From: Mytilus californianus
Taxonomy: Eukaryota > Mollusca > Bivalvia > Mytilida > Mytilidae
NCBI RefSeq assembly: GCF_021869535.1
Contig: NW_026262604.1
Coordinates: 56,010,247 to 56,074,246, forward strand
Direction: 5' to 3'
DNA: 64,000 nucleotides
Shown here: in pieces, positions 11,253-22,585 of the stretch
Layout of the letters: the number at the start of each line of letters is the position of its first letter
Position numbering within the stretch: position 1 is the stretch's first letter
The notes under the pieces: model-generated
Seen by the model: only the letters and a program-made list of their open reading frames with translations
Told to the model about the DNA's origin: nothing
Database searches by the model: none
Program-made: the position numbers and the translations under genes

Positions 11253-12063
11253 TTCCCTTTAGAAATAGAAATGTCTAAATATAAAAAAGGACAACTTCTG
11301 CTGTTTATGTTAGATTTATTTAAATTTAGTTCCTTTGGGTAAATTTCAGTAGTATATTTAGATAACTCTTGATTAATTCTCGAAAATATATCATCAAGAT
11401 AACGGTAGATATTGTTGAATTTATATCAACCAAATGTAGCAATGACGTGTCTTTACTGAGTTTGGTCATTAACTGAGATTCATAGCAATACAGGAATAAA
11501 TCTGCTGTTAAAGAAGCGCAGTTAGTGCCCATAGGAATACCTACTACTTGTCGATACACTTAATCGCCGAAACGTACATAAATGTTGTCCAGGAGAAAAT
11601 TTAAAGCTTCAATCATATCTTCACATTTCCAGTAAATGTATCTAGCATACTTTCCTTTTTCGTTACAGAAAAAGGTTTTAAACGAGTTACAACAAATAAA
11701 TTTGCAATGAGATTTTTTAAAAGACAATTTAATAAAATATGAAAACTTTTTCTTGATAAGATTATGTGGAAGTGTAGTGTAGAGAGTAGGAAAATCATTA
11801 CTGTCAACGTAATTAAAAGGACCATCAAAAGCATGTATTTTATCCAAAACCACTAAAGAATTTATAACACTCCAAAAATAACTAATACCATTATTTTCAT
11901 AAGCTTTATTACAAAAGTTAATAACAAGTTCTTTGATAGTAATAAGGGAGGTAGTTAGAAGCACTGATATATTAGTAGTAGAACACTTACTAGATGCGGA
12001 GATGAAACGGACTTTAAATGGTTGTTTATGTAATTTAGATAACCAGTACATAGTCGGGTACAT
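11253..12063 (-). pseudogene. Family A reverse transcriptase, N-terminal part (broken)
   Basis: Minus-strand frame from 12063: YWLSKLHK, then FPTLYTTLPHNLIK (first catalytic aspartate region), an in-frame stop just before VYRQVVGIPMGTNCASL (11562), and a frameshift near 11420. After the shift the frame resumes with YRYLDDIF, YTTEIYPKEL and DISISKG and is cut at 11253 by the family B insertion. Fingers and palm are both recognisable. The expected N-terminus before YWLSKLHK is absent: at 12064 the sequence switches to family A 3' untranslated sequence. At least one nonsense change, one frameshift and one insertion make it a pseudogene. Confidence 0.8.
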
Positions 12064-12620
12064 ACATTGAACGAAACAATTTAAACTATGACAAAATATA
12101 AATACAATATATGACTATGTAAAACAATATCAAAAAGACAACTATAATCTGGGACAAAATGAGGTTAATTAAAACAGAGGTAACTCTAAATAAATTATTT
12201 TGTTGTTAGGAGTTCGAAAATATTTTTTTACAAAATAATATGGTTGTTCATAGTACGAGATCAGAAGTAATACTAAACACTGACAAAATGTGGTACATAT
12301 AACAAATAGTGAGACGAGATATAACACAAAAACAAGCAAACATTGAATAACAAAAATGCATTAAAAATTGTGTCAACAGGTCAAATTAACGCGAAAGAAC
12401 GATTTGAGAGTACTCGCAGTTACTGAAAGCTAGTTAAAAGCCAAAAACAATTAATAACAAAATAATCATGCATCAGAGACTGAAACCAATCAAAGCAAAC
12501 CACAGGGATTTAGTATTTTAACGCCATGGACAGTCAAAGAAGACATGACTTGTGAAATACCTTAATAAAAGTATCGACAGGCAGTAGGATTGTTAGAATT
12601 TAACTATTAGTTAGGATAGT
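12064..12620 (-). repeat. Second family A 3' untranslated fragment
   Basis: Ordered similarity to 8756-9330: ACATTGAACGAA, ACAGGTCAAATTAAC, GCTAGTTAAAAGCCAAAAAC, AATAATCATGCATCAGAGAC, GGGATTTAGTATTTTAACG and GTATCGACAGGCAGTAGGAT. It abuts the truncated N-terminus of the family A reverse transcriptase, so two family A copies were joined head-to-tail or by deletion. Confidence 0.75.
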
Positions 12621-12624
12621 TAGG

Positions 12625-12913
12625 ATGTACCAAGTATCAAATCAATATCTTCAAGCACGGAGAACAAAGTGTCGAAACTGAATATTTGAGTGAATTTACT
12701 AAGTCCATAGGCCATATAACTTTGAACGAGCAAACTTCGAACTTGATCTAAAACTTGTCCTGATGAAAGTATATACAAAATATCAAATCAATATTTCAGG
12801 CAGGAAGAAAAAAGTGAGGAAAACTGATTTGCCGGACTGACGGATGGACAGACAGACAGACGGACAGAGTGCAAACCTAAAGCCCCCTTCGACTTCGTCG
12901 GTAGGGGACTAAT
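12625..12913 (+). mobile_element. Pearl/HINE-like element D, 3' end (second locus)
   Basis: Monomer remnants (ATCAAATCAATATCTTCAAG, GAACTTGATCTAAAACTTG) lead to a GACG/GACA-rich run (about 12838-12868) and the end CTTCGTCGGTAGGGGACTAA, as at 8066-8337. The matching left end is missing. Confidence 0.7.
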
Positions 12914-13076
12914 AAAAAAAGCAAAGTGCTCGTCAGATTTTTCTATTGATTAAAGTTTATTATTCGTTAAGGATATATCTGACACATTTAAATAAAATAT
13001 CATTTCGAACTCTTGAAATAAAGGAGATCAGTGTAAACAATGTATTGTGTTATAACTACCACTTCTCTCTATTTCA

Positions 13077-13268
13077 GTTCTACCCTTGATGTATACTTGT
13101 CAAGACTTTTTGCATGGAAACTACGCTTAAATAAATTAATGTGTACTTGTATAACATTGCAAAGGACTACTGTGAAATATGGAATGTCTTAAGTTAAACA
13201 ACTAAAAAAAATTAAATACATATCAACTTATAAAAAAAGACACAATAAATTGAAAGACAAATATAATG
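13077..13268. repeat. 192-bp direct repeat, left copy
   Basis: Starts GTTCTACCCTTGATGTATAC and ends GACAAATATAATG. By eye it differs from the right copy at 18690-18880 by about six substitutions and one single-base indel, with the same start and end points and orientation. The two enclose the Penelope-like reverse-transcriptase locus. They could be pseudo-LTRs of that element or two insertions of an unrelated short repeat. It lacks the TG...CA ends of a retroviral LTR. Confidence 0.85.
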
Positions 13269-13380
13269 TTTTATAAAAATGACCATAAACCCACTAATTC
13301 ATGGTATGGCATCAATATTTCTGACCTGACACTACGTACTTTTTATTGCTTAATTCTTTAGAATTTAATATGCAATGTGT

Positions 13381-13436
13381 CGGGTTCTTTCGGGAATATT
13401 CCCAGGTAAACCCTCATCAGAGACCGACCTTTATAT
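13381..13436 (-). ncRNA. Possible degenerate hammerhead ribozyme core
   Basis: On the minus strand the sequence reads GGTCGGTCT, CTGATGA, GGG, a 16-nt loop, CCC, GAAA, GAACCCGAC. CTGATGA and GAAA are the invariant boxes of the hammerhead core, correctly separated by a GGG/CCC stem II; flanking GTCGG and CCGAC can pair as an outer stem. A proper stem III and the UH cleavage dinucleotide are not visible, so it would be a relic at best. Hammerheads are known from the terminal regions of Penelope-like elements, and this motif lies just beyond the C-terminal end of such a gene, on the same strand. Confidence 0.35.
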
Positions 13437-13960
13437 ATTTATTTCGTATCTAGTATAGTAGATAGATGTGTGTCTGTTTCATAACATTTTTTTTTCAATT
13501 GACAACACGTGCATATAGGTCTACGTTGTAGCTAGTCTTTTTACAGACTAAAGAAACTGCCTATGTTGATCATCACTATTGTTTAATTATTCAAATATAT
13601 AATGAAAAGACTTATTGTCTTTATTTTTTTAACACTTATCCAACATAAATCTACACGGGATCTATTAGAGAGAGTATTTATCAATGCTATATTGTTGAAA
13701 TCAGGGTATACTAGCGTGTTTGTTTTATCATTTATATGATAATATACAAAAGTCTCCATGTTTAGCATTTGAAGATGTTTGTGTAGGTACTCTGCCGGGT
13801 AGAAACATGAATATATAAGAACCCGTCAGATATCTCAGATACGTGATCTATTGAAATAAATCGGCATCATGTCTTCATTACATCTGTTTCACAGTTTAAT
13901 GGTTGTAAACTAAAGCCTCCTGTGGAGGGGTATGTGAATCGATGTCTTCGACTTAATGAT
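13437..13960. other. No gene recognised (3' side of Penelope-like locus)
   Basis: AT-rich sequence between the hammerhead-like motif and the last recognisable reverse-transcriptase codons. On the element's strand it would be 3' untranslated sequence. No GIY-YIG endonuclease motif could be read in any frame. Confidence 0.4.
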
Positions 13961-13964
13961 TAAT

Positions 13965-14898
13965 TATCATGTCGCTAATATTCTTATTGTTTTTGAAACT
14001 CATATCTGGTTTAGATTTAAATATTTGTTTGGCAATCGGATCTTTCCGAATTATATACCAGAACTTTGTTATAATCTTTTTAAGCTATTCAGCATTATTA
14101 TGATACGTTGTAATGAACATATTTCTGCCTGTTATTTTATTATCATATTGTTTCTTTCGAAGTTTTAGTTGTCTGTCTTCGTGACGAATTTTGTGCAATA
14201 TTTGACTGACTATTTCTTTCGTGTATCCCCGTCTTGATAATTTATCTATAAACAGTTTAATACGTTTATTAAATTCGTCCTTGCTGCTAGTGTTTCTAAG
14301 AATTGGAGTCCCTTCTCCTGTTATACAAGAATAGGCACAGTTTTTAGCATGGCTCGAGCTTCACTGTAAGTACTGCAATTTTTCAGTGGGTTTGGTGTAT
14401 CAGTTTACATCAAGTATACCGGTTTCGGTGAACCGTTTTCCTTTATTCAATACAACATCTAGGAATTTCATAGTATCAGTATTTATTTCAAAAGTAAATT
14501 TCAACAGGTTATGTTTCTTATTTGCTATTTCAAATAGTTGTTTAATTTGCTCACTGCTTCCATTAAATATAATAAAGCCATCATCTCTCATTCGTTTATG
14601 AAATTTAATATTATCTTCGTATGGATATTGTTCTATAATATTATTTATATGGTCAAATATAGCAATATCAGATATTTCCGGGGAAGCAACTCCGCCCATT
14701 GAAACGCCAACGATTTGTTTATATGCGTTTTCATTAAAAGTAAATTCATTTTTTTGTCAGCAAAATATTAAGAATATAAAGTAGACTTTCTGTAGATGGT
14801 CTTTAAATATCAAATTCTTGATTTACATGGTCTGTAAGCGTATTTTCTATAGCCGTTTTGATTTCATTGAAATTAAGATTAGTATATAACGATGTTAA
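13965..14898 (-). pseudogene. Penelope-like reverse transcriptase, C-terminal half (broken)
   Basis: Minus-strand pieces in order: LTSLYTNLNFNEIK (first catalytic region, near 14890), TLTDHVNQEFDI, YKQIVGVSMGGVASPEISD across the 14700 start, RMRDDGFIIF (the YxDD-equivalent box), KFLDVVLNKGKRFTETG, then after a stop and a frameshift near 14340 a thumb region with GEGTPILRNTSSKDEF, KLSRRGYTKEIV and, near the end, FWYIIRKDPI and SFKNNK. Motif order and the late RKDP and SFKNN boxes fit Penelope-like reverse transcriptases. At least four disabling changes are visible. A block of 1.7 kb separates it from the N-terminal half. Confidence 0.75.
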
Positions 14899-16570
14899 TC
14901 ATAGGAAACAAGTAGAGCATTCTGTTCCGTGTGAGTGTTTTCTATTACGTTGTGCACGATGTTTGTACTACTTAGCGTTACACGACGTTCCTCATAATGA
15001 AGCGATTTCGAAGATTTCAAAGAACGTTTCAAGCGTTCAAGCTTATAATTGAAGAGGTCAATTTACTGTTGTGAATTTGGAAACCGATTTCGGTTTGTCT
15101 GAAAATGCATAGTTTAACAAATAAAACTCAAAGTGGTCGTACAGCTATTTTTTTTTAATGAATATTCATTTATAGGAGTTGTCAGCCTTTCCAGGCCATA
15201 ATTGATCATTTTACTCTTGGCAGCAGTTCGCATTAATGAATCATACATTAATTTCCAAATTTATACAAATTTCTTTTTAATATAAATTAGATTTTGAATT
15301 TATTTTCCCTTTTTATTGCATATTTATACATACTCCTTTTGTTGCATTTGTTTCCGTTTCCGTTTCCTTTCTATATTTTATCATTTCCCGATGCTTTCTT
15401 TGTCGCCAAATTTCTAGGTAGTTAAACATTTTGGATTCATGTTTTTCTCATTTCCGCATTTTTGTGGCATTATGCATATCCTTTGCATATCCTTTGTTTT
15501 GTTATAATTGCCAGCAATGGTTTTTCTCTATTTTATTTTATTAACAAAAAAAAAATTATGCATGTTGCTTTTGATGATTTAAAACTTGCAGATAGACAAC
15601 GTTCCTGGAATAAAACAAATGTCATGAATGTGCTGGAAAAAAACTAAGATCCCGATATTTTTTATATCAATCTCATTTGGTCAACATTTGAATTTAAACT
15701 TAAACTTTTCCTTTATCATACATTGGTTATATTATAACTTATATTTTTATTTTCATTCGAATTAAACTGGAAACAAATAATTATGATATAAAATTAAAAA
15801 CCCGAGCATGACATCAATTTCGTTTTGCGAACGTTGGGACAAAACGGCTATACTTTTTGAAACGATATAAAAATCTTGTTGCCTATCGAAAAATGTTAAA
15901 CACTATATTGTTTAAAAAGAAAAAGAAAAAAACCTTTTACCGCCTAGTTTTATTTTGTATGATCTAACTATGCTTATTTAATATACAGCCGGTTAAAACC
16001 TCAATTGTAAAGAAAATACAGCGTTTTTTTCGTTGGGACAAGATGGCTATACTTTTTGAAGTCATTGCAATAGAAACTATACGCATGGTTTCCGGCAAAA
16101 AATATCATGAACCAGGAGAAAAGTAAAAAAAACTTTCAAAATATCATAAATACTTTTCCTCTCAGCTTTTCCAATTTCACGGTTTAAAAGCGTAAACCCG
16201 ATATATGCGTACCTTGCATATGCTTGGACATTTTTCAGACCGTTTTCAAAAATAACAATTTCCGGTTTACGATTTCAGTGATATTGATTTTGCTTTAACA
16301 CGCGAATAGCAATAACAATGGCAATACTCTTGTGAAGTTTTACGATGATCAGAAAAAAATACCGTAGGAAAGAAACGGAACTCTTTTGCACACAAAATGA
16401 AACGTTGGACATTACGTGTTTGCGTAAAAATGGGATAATTAAGTGTTATAATTCTTGATATTTTAAATGTCGGTTCCTTTTTATCTTTTTTTTCAAGTCT
16501 AATGTAATAAATTCAACCAGAAATCACTATATTTTTATCGAATTGACCAGTCTACGTATTTATTTTCATG
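14899..16570. other. 1.7-kb block interrupting the Penelope-like gene
   Basis: The sequence between the two reverse-transcriptase halves fits neither side. A minus-strand frame of about 50 codons (15052-14899, containing KLERLKRSLKSSKS) is open but unrecognised. Further on, GTTGGGACAA followed by TGGCTATACTTTTTGAA or CGGCTATACTTTTTGAA occurs twice (about 15833 and 16034). No terminal inverted repeats or target duplication could be found at the borders, so the nature of the block is open: an inserted element or replaced sequence. Confidence 0.45.
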
Positions 16571-17575
16571 CTATTCTATAGCAAAATGGAATTCGTATCA
16601 ACATCGTGCGCAACGTCTATGTATCTGATAAAATCGCTAGTATCTGATAGATATGTTTCTTGCGCCTTCACCAGTGGAAGAAGAAAAATTAAATAATCTA
16701 GGTATTTTCCAATGTTTAGTAGTGGTCCCGAAGATTGGCTAATGATCGGTCGACCTGGCACATGTACTTTTTCTTTATTCATACATTTATTCTGGTACAT
16801 TTTTAATGTTTCCGTACTAAGTTTCTGAATCTTAGGAAGGAAGTAGGCTTTAGGAGTTTTAAATGTTTTACCTTCTTCTCGTAAGAATTTGAAAGATATT
16901 TCGTCTATTTCATCATTCTCTTTCATACGGTATACTATTTCATTGACTATTTTTCTGGTGTTTTCTATGTCAATATTCATTATTTTAGTATAGTGAATAC
17001 CGTCATTAAATTGGGATTCGCCTTCAGTAAGATAATCACGTTTATTTTGTATACAGTCGTGTTAATTTTGTCGGTTTTATAAATACATATATTATTGTCA
17101 TTTTTTAATTTCTTTATGCATTCAACATTCCGATTTAGACATATTGTATTTAATCTTCGGCATATATTTTGATAATTTGTGTTTTGTGTAGAAAATGTAT
17201 TTTTCTATTGAATTATCGCCTATGATTGGAACTTGAAAGTTAGACTTCACTTTGAAAGGGTGGTTTTTAGTTGCTATGCGTATATTAGTACCGAAATAAT
17301 ATTTCAGTCGCAAAGACCTCTCAAATGATTGAAAATTTTTGTATCAGTTGTCTGTGATAACATTTGTTTGAAGGAACAAATTTGAGACCTTTTGCTATAA
17401 CTTTAAATTCAGTTTCAGTTATATCTCTTTTAGATAAGTTAAGGACGAACTATTTTTGAAAGTTTAGGTCCCGTTTCTTATTTTCAATAGTAAGATTGTG
17501 TTTAAATCTTATATGTTTATTCTGTGTTTTATTTCTTTTCTTGTTTTTATAATATCTTCTGGTATGACCCATGAT
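16571..17575 (-). pseudogene. Penelope-like reverse transcriptase, N-terminal half (broken)
   Basis: Minus-strand reading from about 17575 starts MGHTRRYYKNKKRNK, continues to NLSKRDITETEFKVIAKGLK and FVPSNK, the typical N-terminal box of these reverse transcriptases, then after a frameshift the frame at 17313-17122 (YFGTNIRIATKNHPFKVKS, SIEKYIFYTKHKLSKY) and the frame at 16980-16576 (KAYFLPKIQK, VPGRPIISQSSGPLLNIGKYL, ETYLSDTSDFI). PKIQK and GRPI are the fingers motifs. It breaks off where the catalytic aspartate should follow; that region is found at 14898. Stops and frameshifts near 17480, 17320 and 17050 show it is dead. Confidence 0.75.
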
Positions 17576-17889
17576 TATCAATGGTGTCAGTGGTCAGTGC
17601 GCTTTGTTGAAATAAAGGTCATTATTAGAGCCTTTTGGTAAATGAATGATAGATGATAATTATTCTGCAGCTAATAGAATTCTTCGATTTAAGAATAAAG
17701 GCGTAACCACTGGTAGATTGGCATACACATACTCTTATTTCTGTATTAGTGATTTTATTTTCATTCCTTTAGGAATATTTGCTAGTAAATTCTTTCTATT
17801 TTCCGCTGCCATGCATTTCATTTGTATTTATTAAAACATTAATTGTAAGCTTTCTCCGTCTTACTTGTGTTATATATTCATTTGTTATA

Positions 17890-18645
17890 TAAGGGTTTTG
17901 ACATGATATGATGATTACTGATTGATTGTTGGTTGTTTACCGTCCAGTACGAAATATTTCATGTTTGTTTAGGAGAATAAATTGTGACGGCATAAAGTTG
18001 TTTGCTAGTATATTAGTATAACTTCCATTGATACAATGATGAATGATTTATTGTTGGTTTCTTGCTGTCCAGTGGCACATATTTCATGTATGTTTAGGAC
18101 GATGATAATGTGATGACATAAGTTCGTTTGCTAGTATAATAGTATAACTTCCGTTGATATAATGATGTATGATTGATTGTTGTTTGTTCAACGTCCAGTG
18201 GCAAATATTTCATGTATGTATAGGACGATGATATTGTGATGACTTAAGGTTGTTTGCTAGTATAATAGTACAAACTTTCTTTGTTCATTGCCAATCATAT
18301 TAACTTGTTATCAGTTTCCATGTTACCTTCCAAGGTTTGACATGATATAGCGATGACGAATGGTTGTTTGCTTATATAATAGTACTAGTATAACTTTCAT
18401 ACTTCAATGACAATCATATTCATTTTTATTTGTTTATGTGTTTGATTCTTGGGTTTGACATGATATTACGATGAAACGTGGTTGTTTGCTAGTATAATAG
18501 TATAACTTCAATACTTCATTGACAATCACAGTTGTTTTTTGTTTCCTATTCATGTTTCCTTCTAGGGTTTTACATGATATAACGATGAAGCATGGTTGTT
18601 TGCTAATCTAATAGTATAACTTCTATATTTCATTGATACTCATTA
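17890..18645. repeat. Degenerate ~120-bp tandem array
   Basis: About six units, each containing a form of TTGTTTGCTAGTATAATAGT followed by ATAACTTC, at about 17999, 18126, 18250, 18364, 18484 and 18598 (spacing 114-127 bp). The left three units carry the words GTCCAGTGGCA and ATATTTCATGTATG, the right three the words TTGACATGATAT and ACGATGA, so two subtypes lie side by side. It lies between the start of the reverse-transcriptase gene and the right direct repeat. Confidence 0.8.
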
Positions 18646-18689
18646 TTTAAGTACTTGATCAGATGACTTTCATTAATCAAATTGTTTTC

Positions 18690-18880
18690 GTTCTACCCTT
18701 GATGTATACTTGTCAAGACTTTTTGCATGGAAACTACGCTTAAATAAATTAATGAGTACTTGTATAACATTGCAAAGGACTACTGTGAAATAGGGAATGT
18801 CTTAAGTTAAACAATTAAAAAAATTAAATACATATCCACTTATAAAAAAAGATGCAATAAATTGAAAGACAAATATAATG
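18690..18880. repeat. 192-bp direct repeat, right copy
   Basis: Partner of 13077-13268 with identical ends and about 96% identity judged by eye. Sequence outside the repeat differs on both sides of both copies, so the unit has sharp borders. Confidence 0.85.
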
Positions 18881-20912
18881 TAATATACATATATTTAACT
18901 AAAGTTTTATTCATAAATAAGCATGACGAGCCAGCAGCAACTGACGTTATCAGTCCCAAGATATCGAATATGGTTAAACATGTTGGTAAGATCTCAATCA
19001 AAAATAGAATACACTTTTCTTTTAAAATTATTATAAGCCAACTTTAAAATATAAAAACAGGGAATTGATAATGATCACAACTTTCAAATTTCGTATTTAT
19101 GTAGTCTATTTTAATAATGTGTGACCGAAAACTATAACAAAGTACGGTATATCATTTAAATCCGTATGCTGAAAAATCCTTTTTGTTCAAGGACTTTCCG
19201 TTTTAAATTTTCTTTGCAGTTCTGTATTTTTGTTATCTTAATTTTTAAAATACGGTTGGGAAAAGTCTACTGACACGATTTATCTGGAAACGGATATGAC
19301 AAAATTTAAATATTGAGGTTTTTAATGCCTACATTACATTTATGCATCCTTTCACAATATTTCCTGACGATAGCGGGAAAGGGTTACTTAGTCAATCTTA
19401 GGTAAAAAACTAATATTGTTGCTTTTATCTGGAAGACGAATCACATTCCATTAAAACAAAATCAGCTAACGAAAAAGAATCATCTGATGAACGCACCATT
19501 TGCATCTGCGCCGATTGCATACATCTTTACTTTCTCGAAGAAAAGAAACCAAAAGAAAAGCTCTTAACGTGTAAGTCGAAAACAAATTTTATATAATTAA
19601 TATAAAAAATCGGTTAATCATCATACTTCATACGTCATTAATTTTATATTTTCCGCAACAACAAAACGAGTTAAAGATGGCAAATCTAGCAAGGAACTAA
19701 TATATAGGGATAGCTACGCTTCTAAAAGGCAAACCAGTTAAGATATATATAAAACTGTACAACGTGGAAAAAAAAACGAATATGCGTAGACACATGTCCA
19801 TTATTGCTGAATATATATTCATATCTAAATGTGATTTGTGTCATTTGTCTCACTGACTTTAAATAATTATGTATTCTGGACAAAATATTTTCATAACGAC
19901 ACATAGTATTTAATTGCATGCAAATAAGAAATTCCCTATGCTTGACCTGATCAAATTTCTGTCAAATTTCTTAAATATATGTTAAACAATCAACGCCTGC
20001 TGATCACTTAAAATTCACGGAAATAAACTTTACACGAACAAGACAAAACATATATACTGTTTTTGAACACTTATGTTGCTCTCTCGATGTATGTTTGTCG
20101 TCGGATAGCTATGTTATTGATATATAAACCACTCTCCCCTTATTTATGTGTGATCCATTTTCGTTGGATAGTTGGGTGTATCTTTATTCAAGATTGACTT
20201 ATTTCATAGCTGTAAAGGTATCAACATGTATGCTATCACGAAAATAAAATAAAAAGTATTTGCAACAGCAAAATGTATCGCACAATATTGACCGCATAAC
20301 AGTGGTGCATGTATCAGATAAATCGAAATTGTTCAATTTTATCATACATGCAATGGAATAAATTGTTTATCATAAACCTCAACAATAACATGACAACATA
20401 CGATAATGACTTTTAACGAATATAAATCACAGACAAAGATATAACTAAGGCTATCAAAATGATAAAAGGGGAGATTAGATAAATGTCAATATGAAATGCA
20501 ACCATATGTCAAAGACAAATTTAAACAGAAAATATGCCCAGCTTTGAAGTTAGTTACACACGTCTAAATGACAAGCAACTAAATAAAACGTAATAATAAA
20601 GTGAATTATGTGGTTTATGAAGAAATATTTCCAGGAACAGTTTTGGAAAAAAATAATTGTGTGGCTCTATTTTTGTCAAATTAAAAAGTTGAAGAGATTC
20701 AATTGAACGGCGAGAATTCAAATTCGAAGACAAACAAAAAAAAAGATTCAGCACACGTGCAGAAAAGACATATAAAGAATGCCTTTTGAAAGATGATGCG
20801 GTAGTGGATTAAAGTTATTACTTTTTAAACAATCTTAATCTTATAAAAGAGTTTCAAAACGACTTCATTACCAAAGATTTGTGAGACAAAATTATATAAT
20901 ATGAATATAAGG
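18881..20912. other. No gene recognised
   Basis: AT-rich sequence. A short stretch at about 19190-19260 (GGACTTTCCGTTTTAAATTT, then TTCTGTATTTTTGTTAT) echoes the end of the dispersed repeat at 43430-43960. No coding or RNA signal. Confidence 0.4.
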
Positions 20913-20913
20913 A

Positions 20914-20962
20914 GATGTGGTGCGATTCCCAATGAGACAACTATCCACCAAAGTTCAAATGG
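20914..20962 (-). repeat. Family C retroelement tail, terminal ~45 bp
   Basis: AAGGAGATGTGGTGCGATTC and CAATGAGACAACTATCCACC reproduce, in reverse orientation, the terminus of the family C tail at 25645-25985. Only the extreme end is present. Confidence 0.6.
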
Positions 20963-22585
20963 AGTGGATGTATGCAATTATACAATCATTGATTATATTC
21001 ATTTTATTAGAATTACTTTGATTATATCAAATAAGTTTTCAACTTTCTTCAGAAGACAAATATCATAAATACTTTGAAATTGTTTTAAGAAATTATCTCA
21101 GCTTTGTTGAAAGTCATAATAGGCCTCAATATGTATGTTAACATCTGTAATTTTGTGTAATAATAACAATAAAATATGATTTAACATAACATGAAAAACA
21201 AGCAAAAAGATTACGCAAACAACTGAACAAAACAGGCCACACAAAGAGGAATGCATAAAATATGACGGAAAACTTTTATGCGTATATAAAAGCATACATT
21301 TCTGTCGACCTTACAATTTATTTTTAGAATCCACAACCATAATATTTGTATGTACTTTTCATAACATATACAGGCGCCTTATATATTTCATGGTCAAAAT
21401 TTTGAAGAAAAACAATTTTACAGTTAAGGATTCTCACTATTTATCACTTAACATACACACGTTTTACGATTTTGAGATACTTTTTAAACCAATTGCCCAG
21501 CATTGCAAACTTTTTAGTCATTTATATTAATATGTAAATTACAAATCCAGTTCAATATCCATTGAATTCAATCTACCTGAGTACCGATAATCATAACAGA
21601 AACTACTAGACAAAACGAAACGCCATTACATTTTTTTTAAATGTCAAAGGTATGGCGAATTCACCAACTATATACATAACTGGCGATTGGGAAATTTACA
21701 CAAATACTACAACTGCAAATACCTAGATTATCTGAATGACAATTTTTGTAAAGTCAACGAACACCTTAGACACAACAAAATATCTTTTCCCATTTGTTGT
21801 TCCAAAAATCAAATGAATGGATTCTTCATCTATATGTTATTCAATGCAATCGAGGATTGGAACACGCATTCTAGATTATAGCTCAAAAAGGGTTGAATTA
21901 ATATATAAAAAGACATTTTCCTCGTTGTTAACAGGTGATTTACATTAAAAGGATCCTATTGGAATTAAGCGGCAACACTTTTATTGGCAATCCTTGGAAA
22001 TCTATCAATTTATCAAAAATGTTTTAGGATTTTGCTCGACATAGCATTGTGTGTGGACTTCATACCTGCCTATTATTTACTTAAATTTTGAAACAAACAT
22101 TGTAATGTTAGATTAATTATTGAACCATGCATGCATATATACTAAACTAAAACTTGAATACACGTTTTTTTATATCCATTAAACATCTATAACTTATTAT
22201 CGACAAATAATATTTTAATCAGGGGTTGTTGATATCAAGCTAATAACTTTCGAGTTTGCTGCCGAAGATAATCGGATCGTGATATTGATAAACAATAAAA
22301 ACAGAGCACGTGGAAAGTGCAACAGAAAAGTGAATTTGTTAACTTAGCTATTCCTTGACAGTTGTTTAATGCTTTAATGTATTAAATTGGTTTTATTTTA
22401 AATCTGTTATTTTTATATCCTTTTAATTCTTTCATCACTGTTTTTTTCCTCGCACTTGCGCTGTGCGGTGGCCAAAGTTAAATTGAGAGGTCTCGTAGTT
22501 AAGGTCACGGCATACGTGAAAATATCGGCGAATTAGTGTCTGCAAAGTCAATAATTCAATATCGGTACATTTATGAAGATTTTAA
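20963..22585. other. No gene recognised
   Basis: AT-rich sequence preceding the pearl-like array. A 64-codon plus-strand frame at 21687-21881 shows no recognisable motif and lacks splice or start context; no gene is called. Confidence 0.4.
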
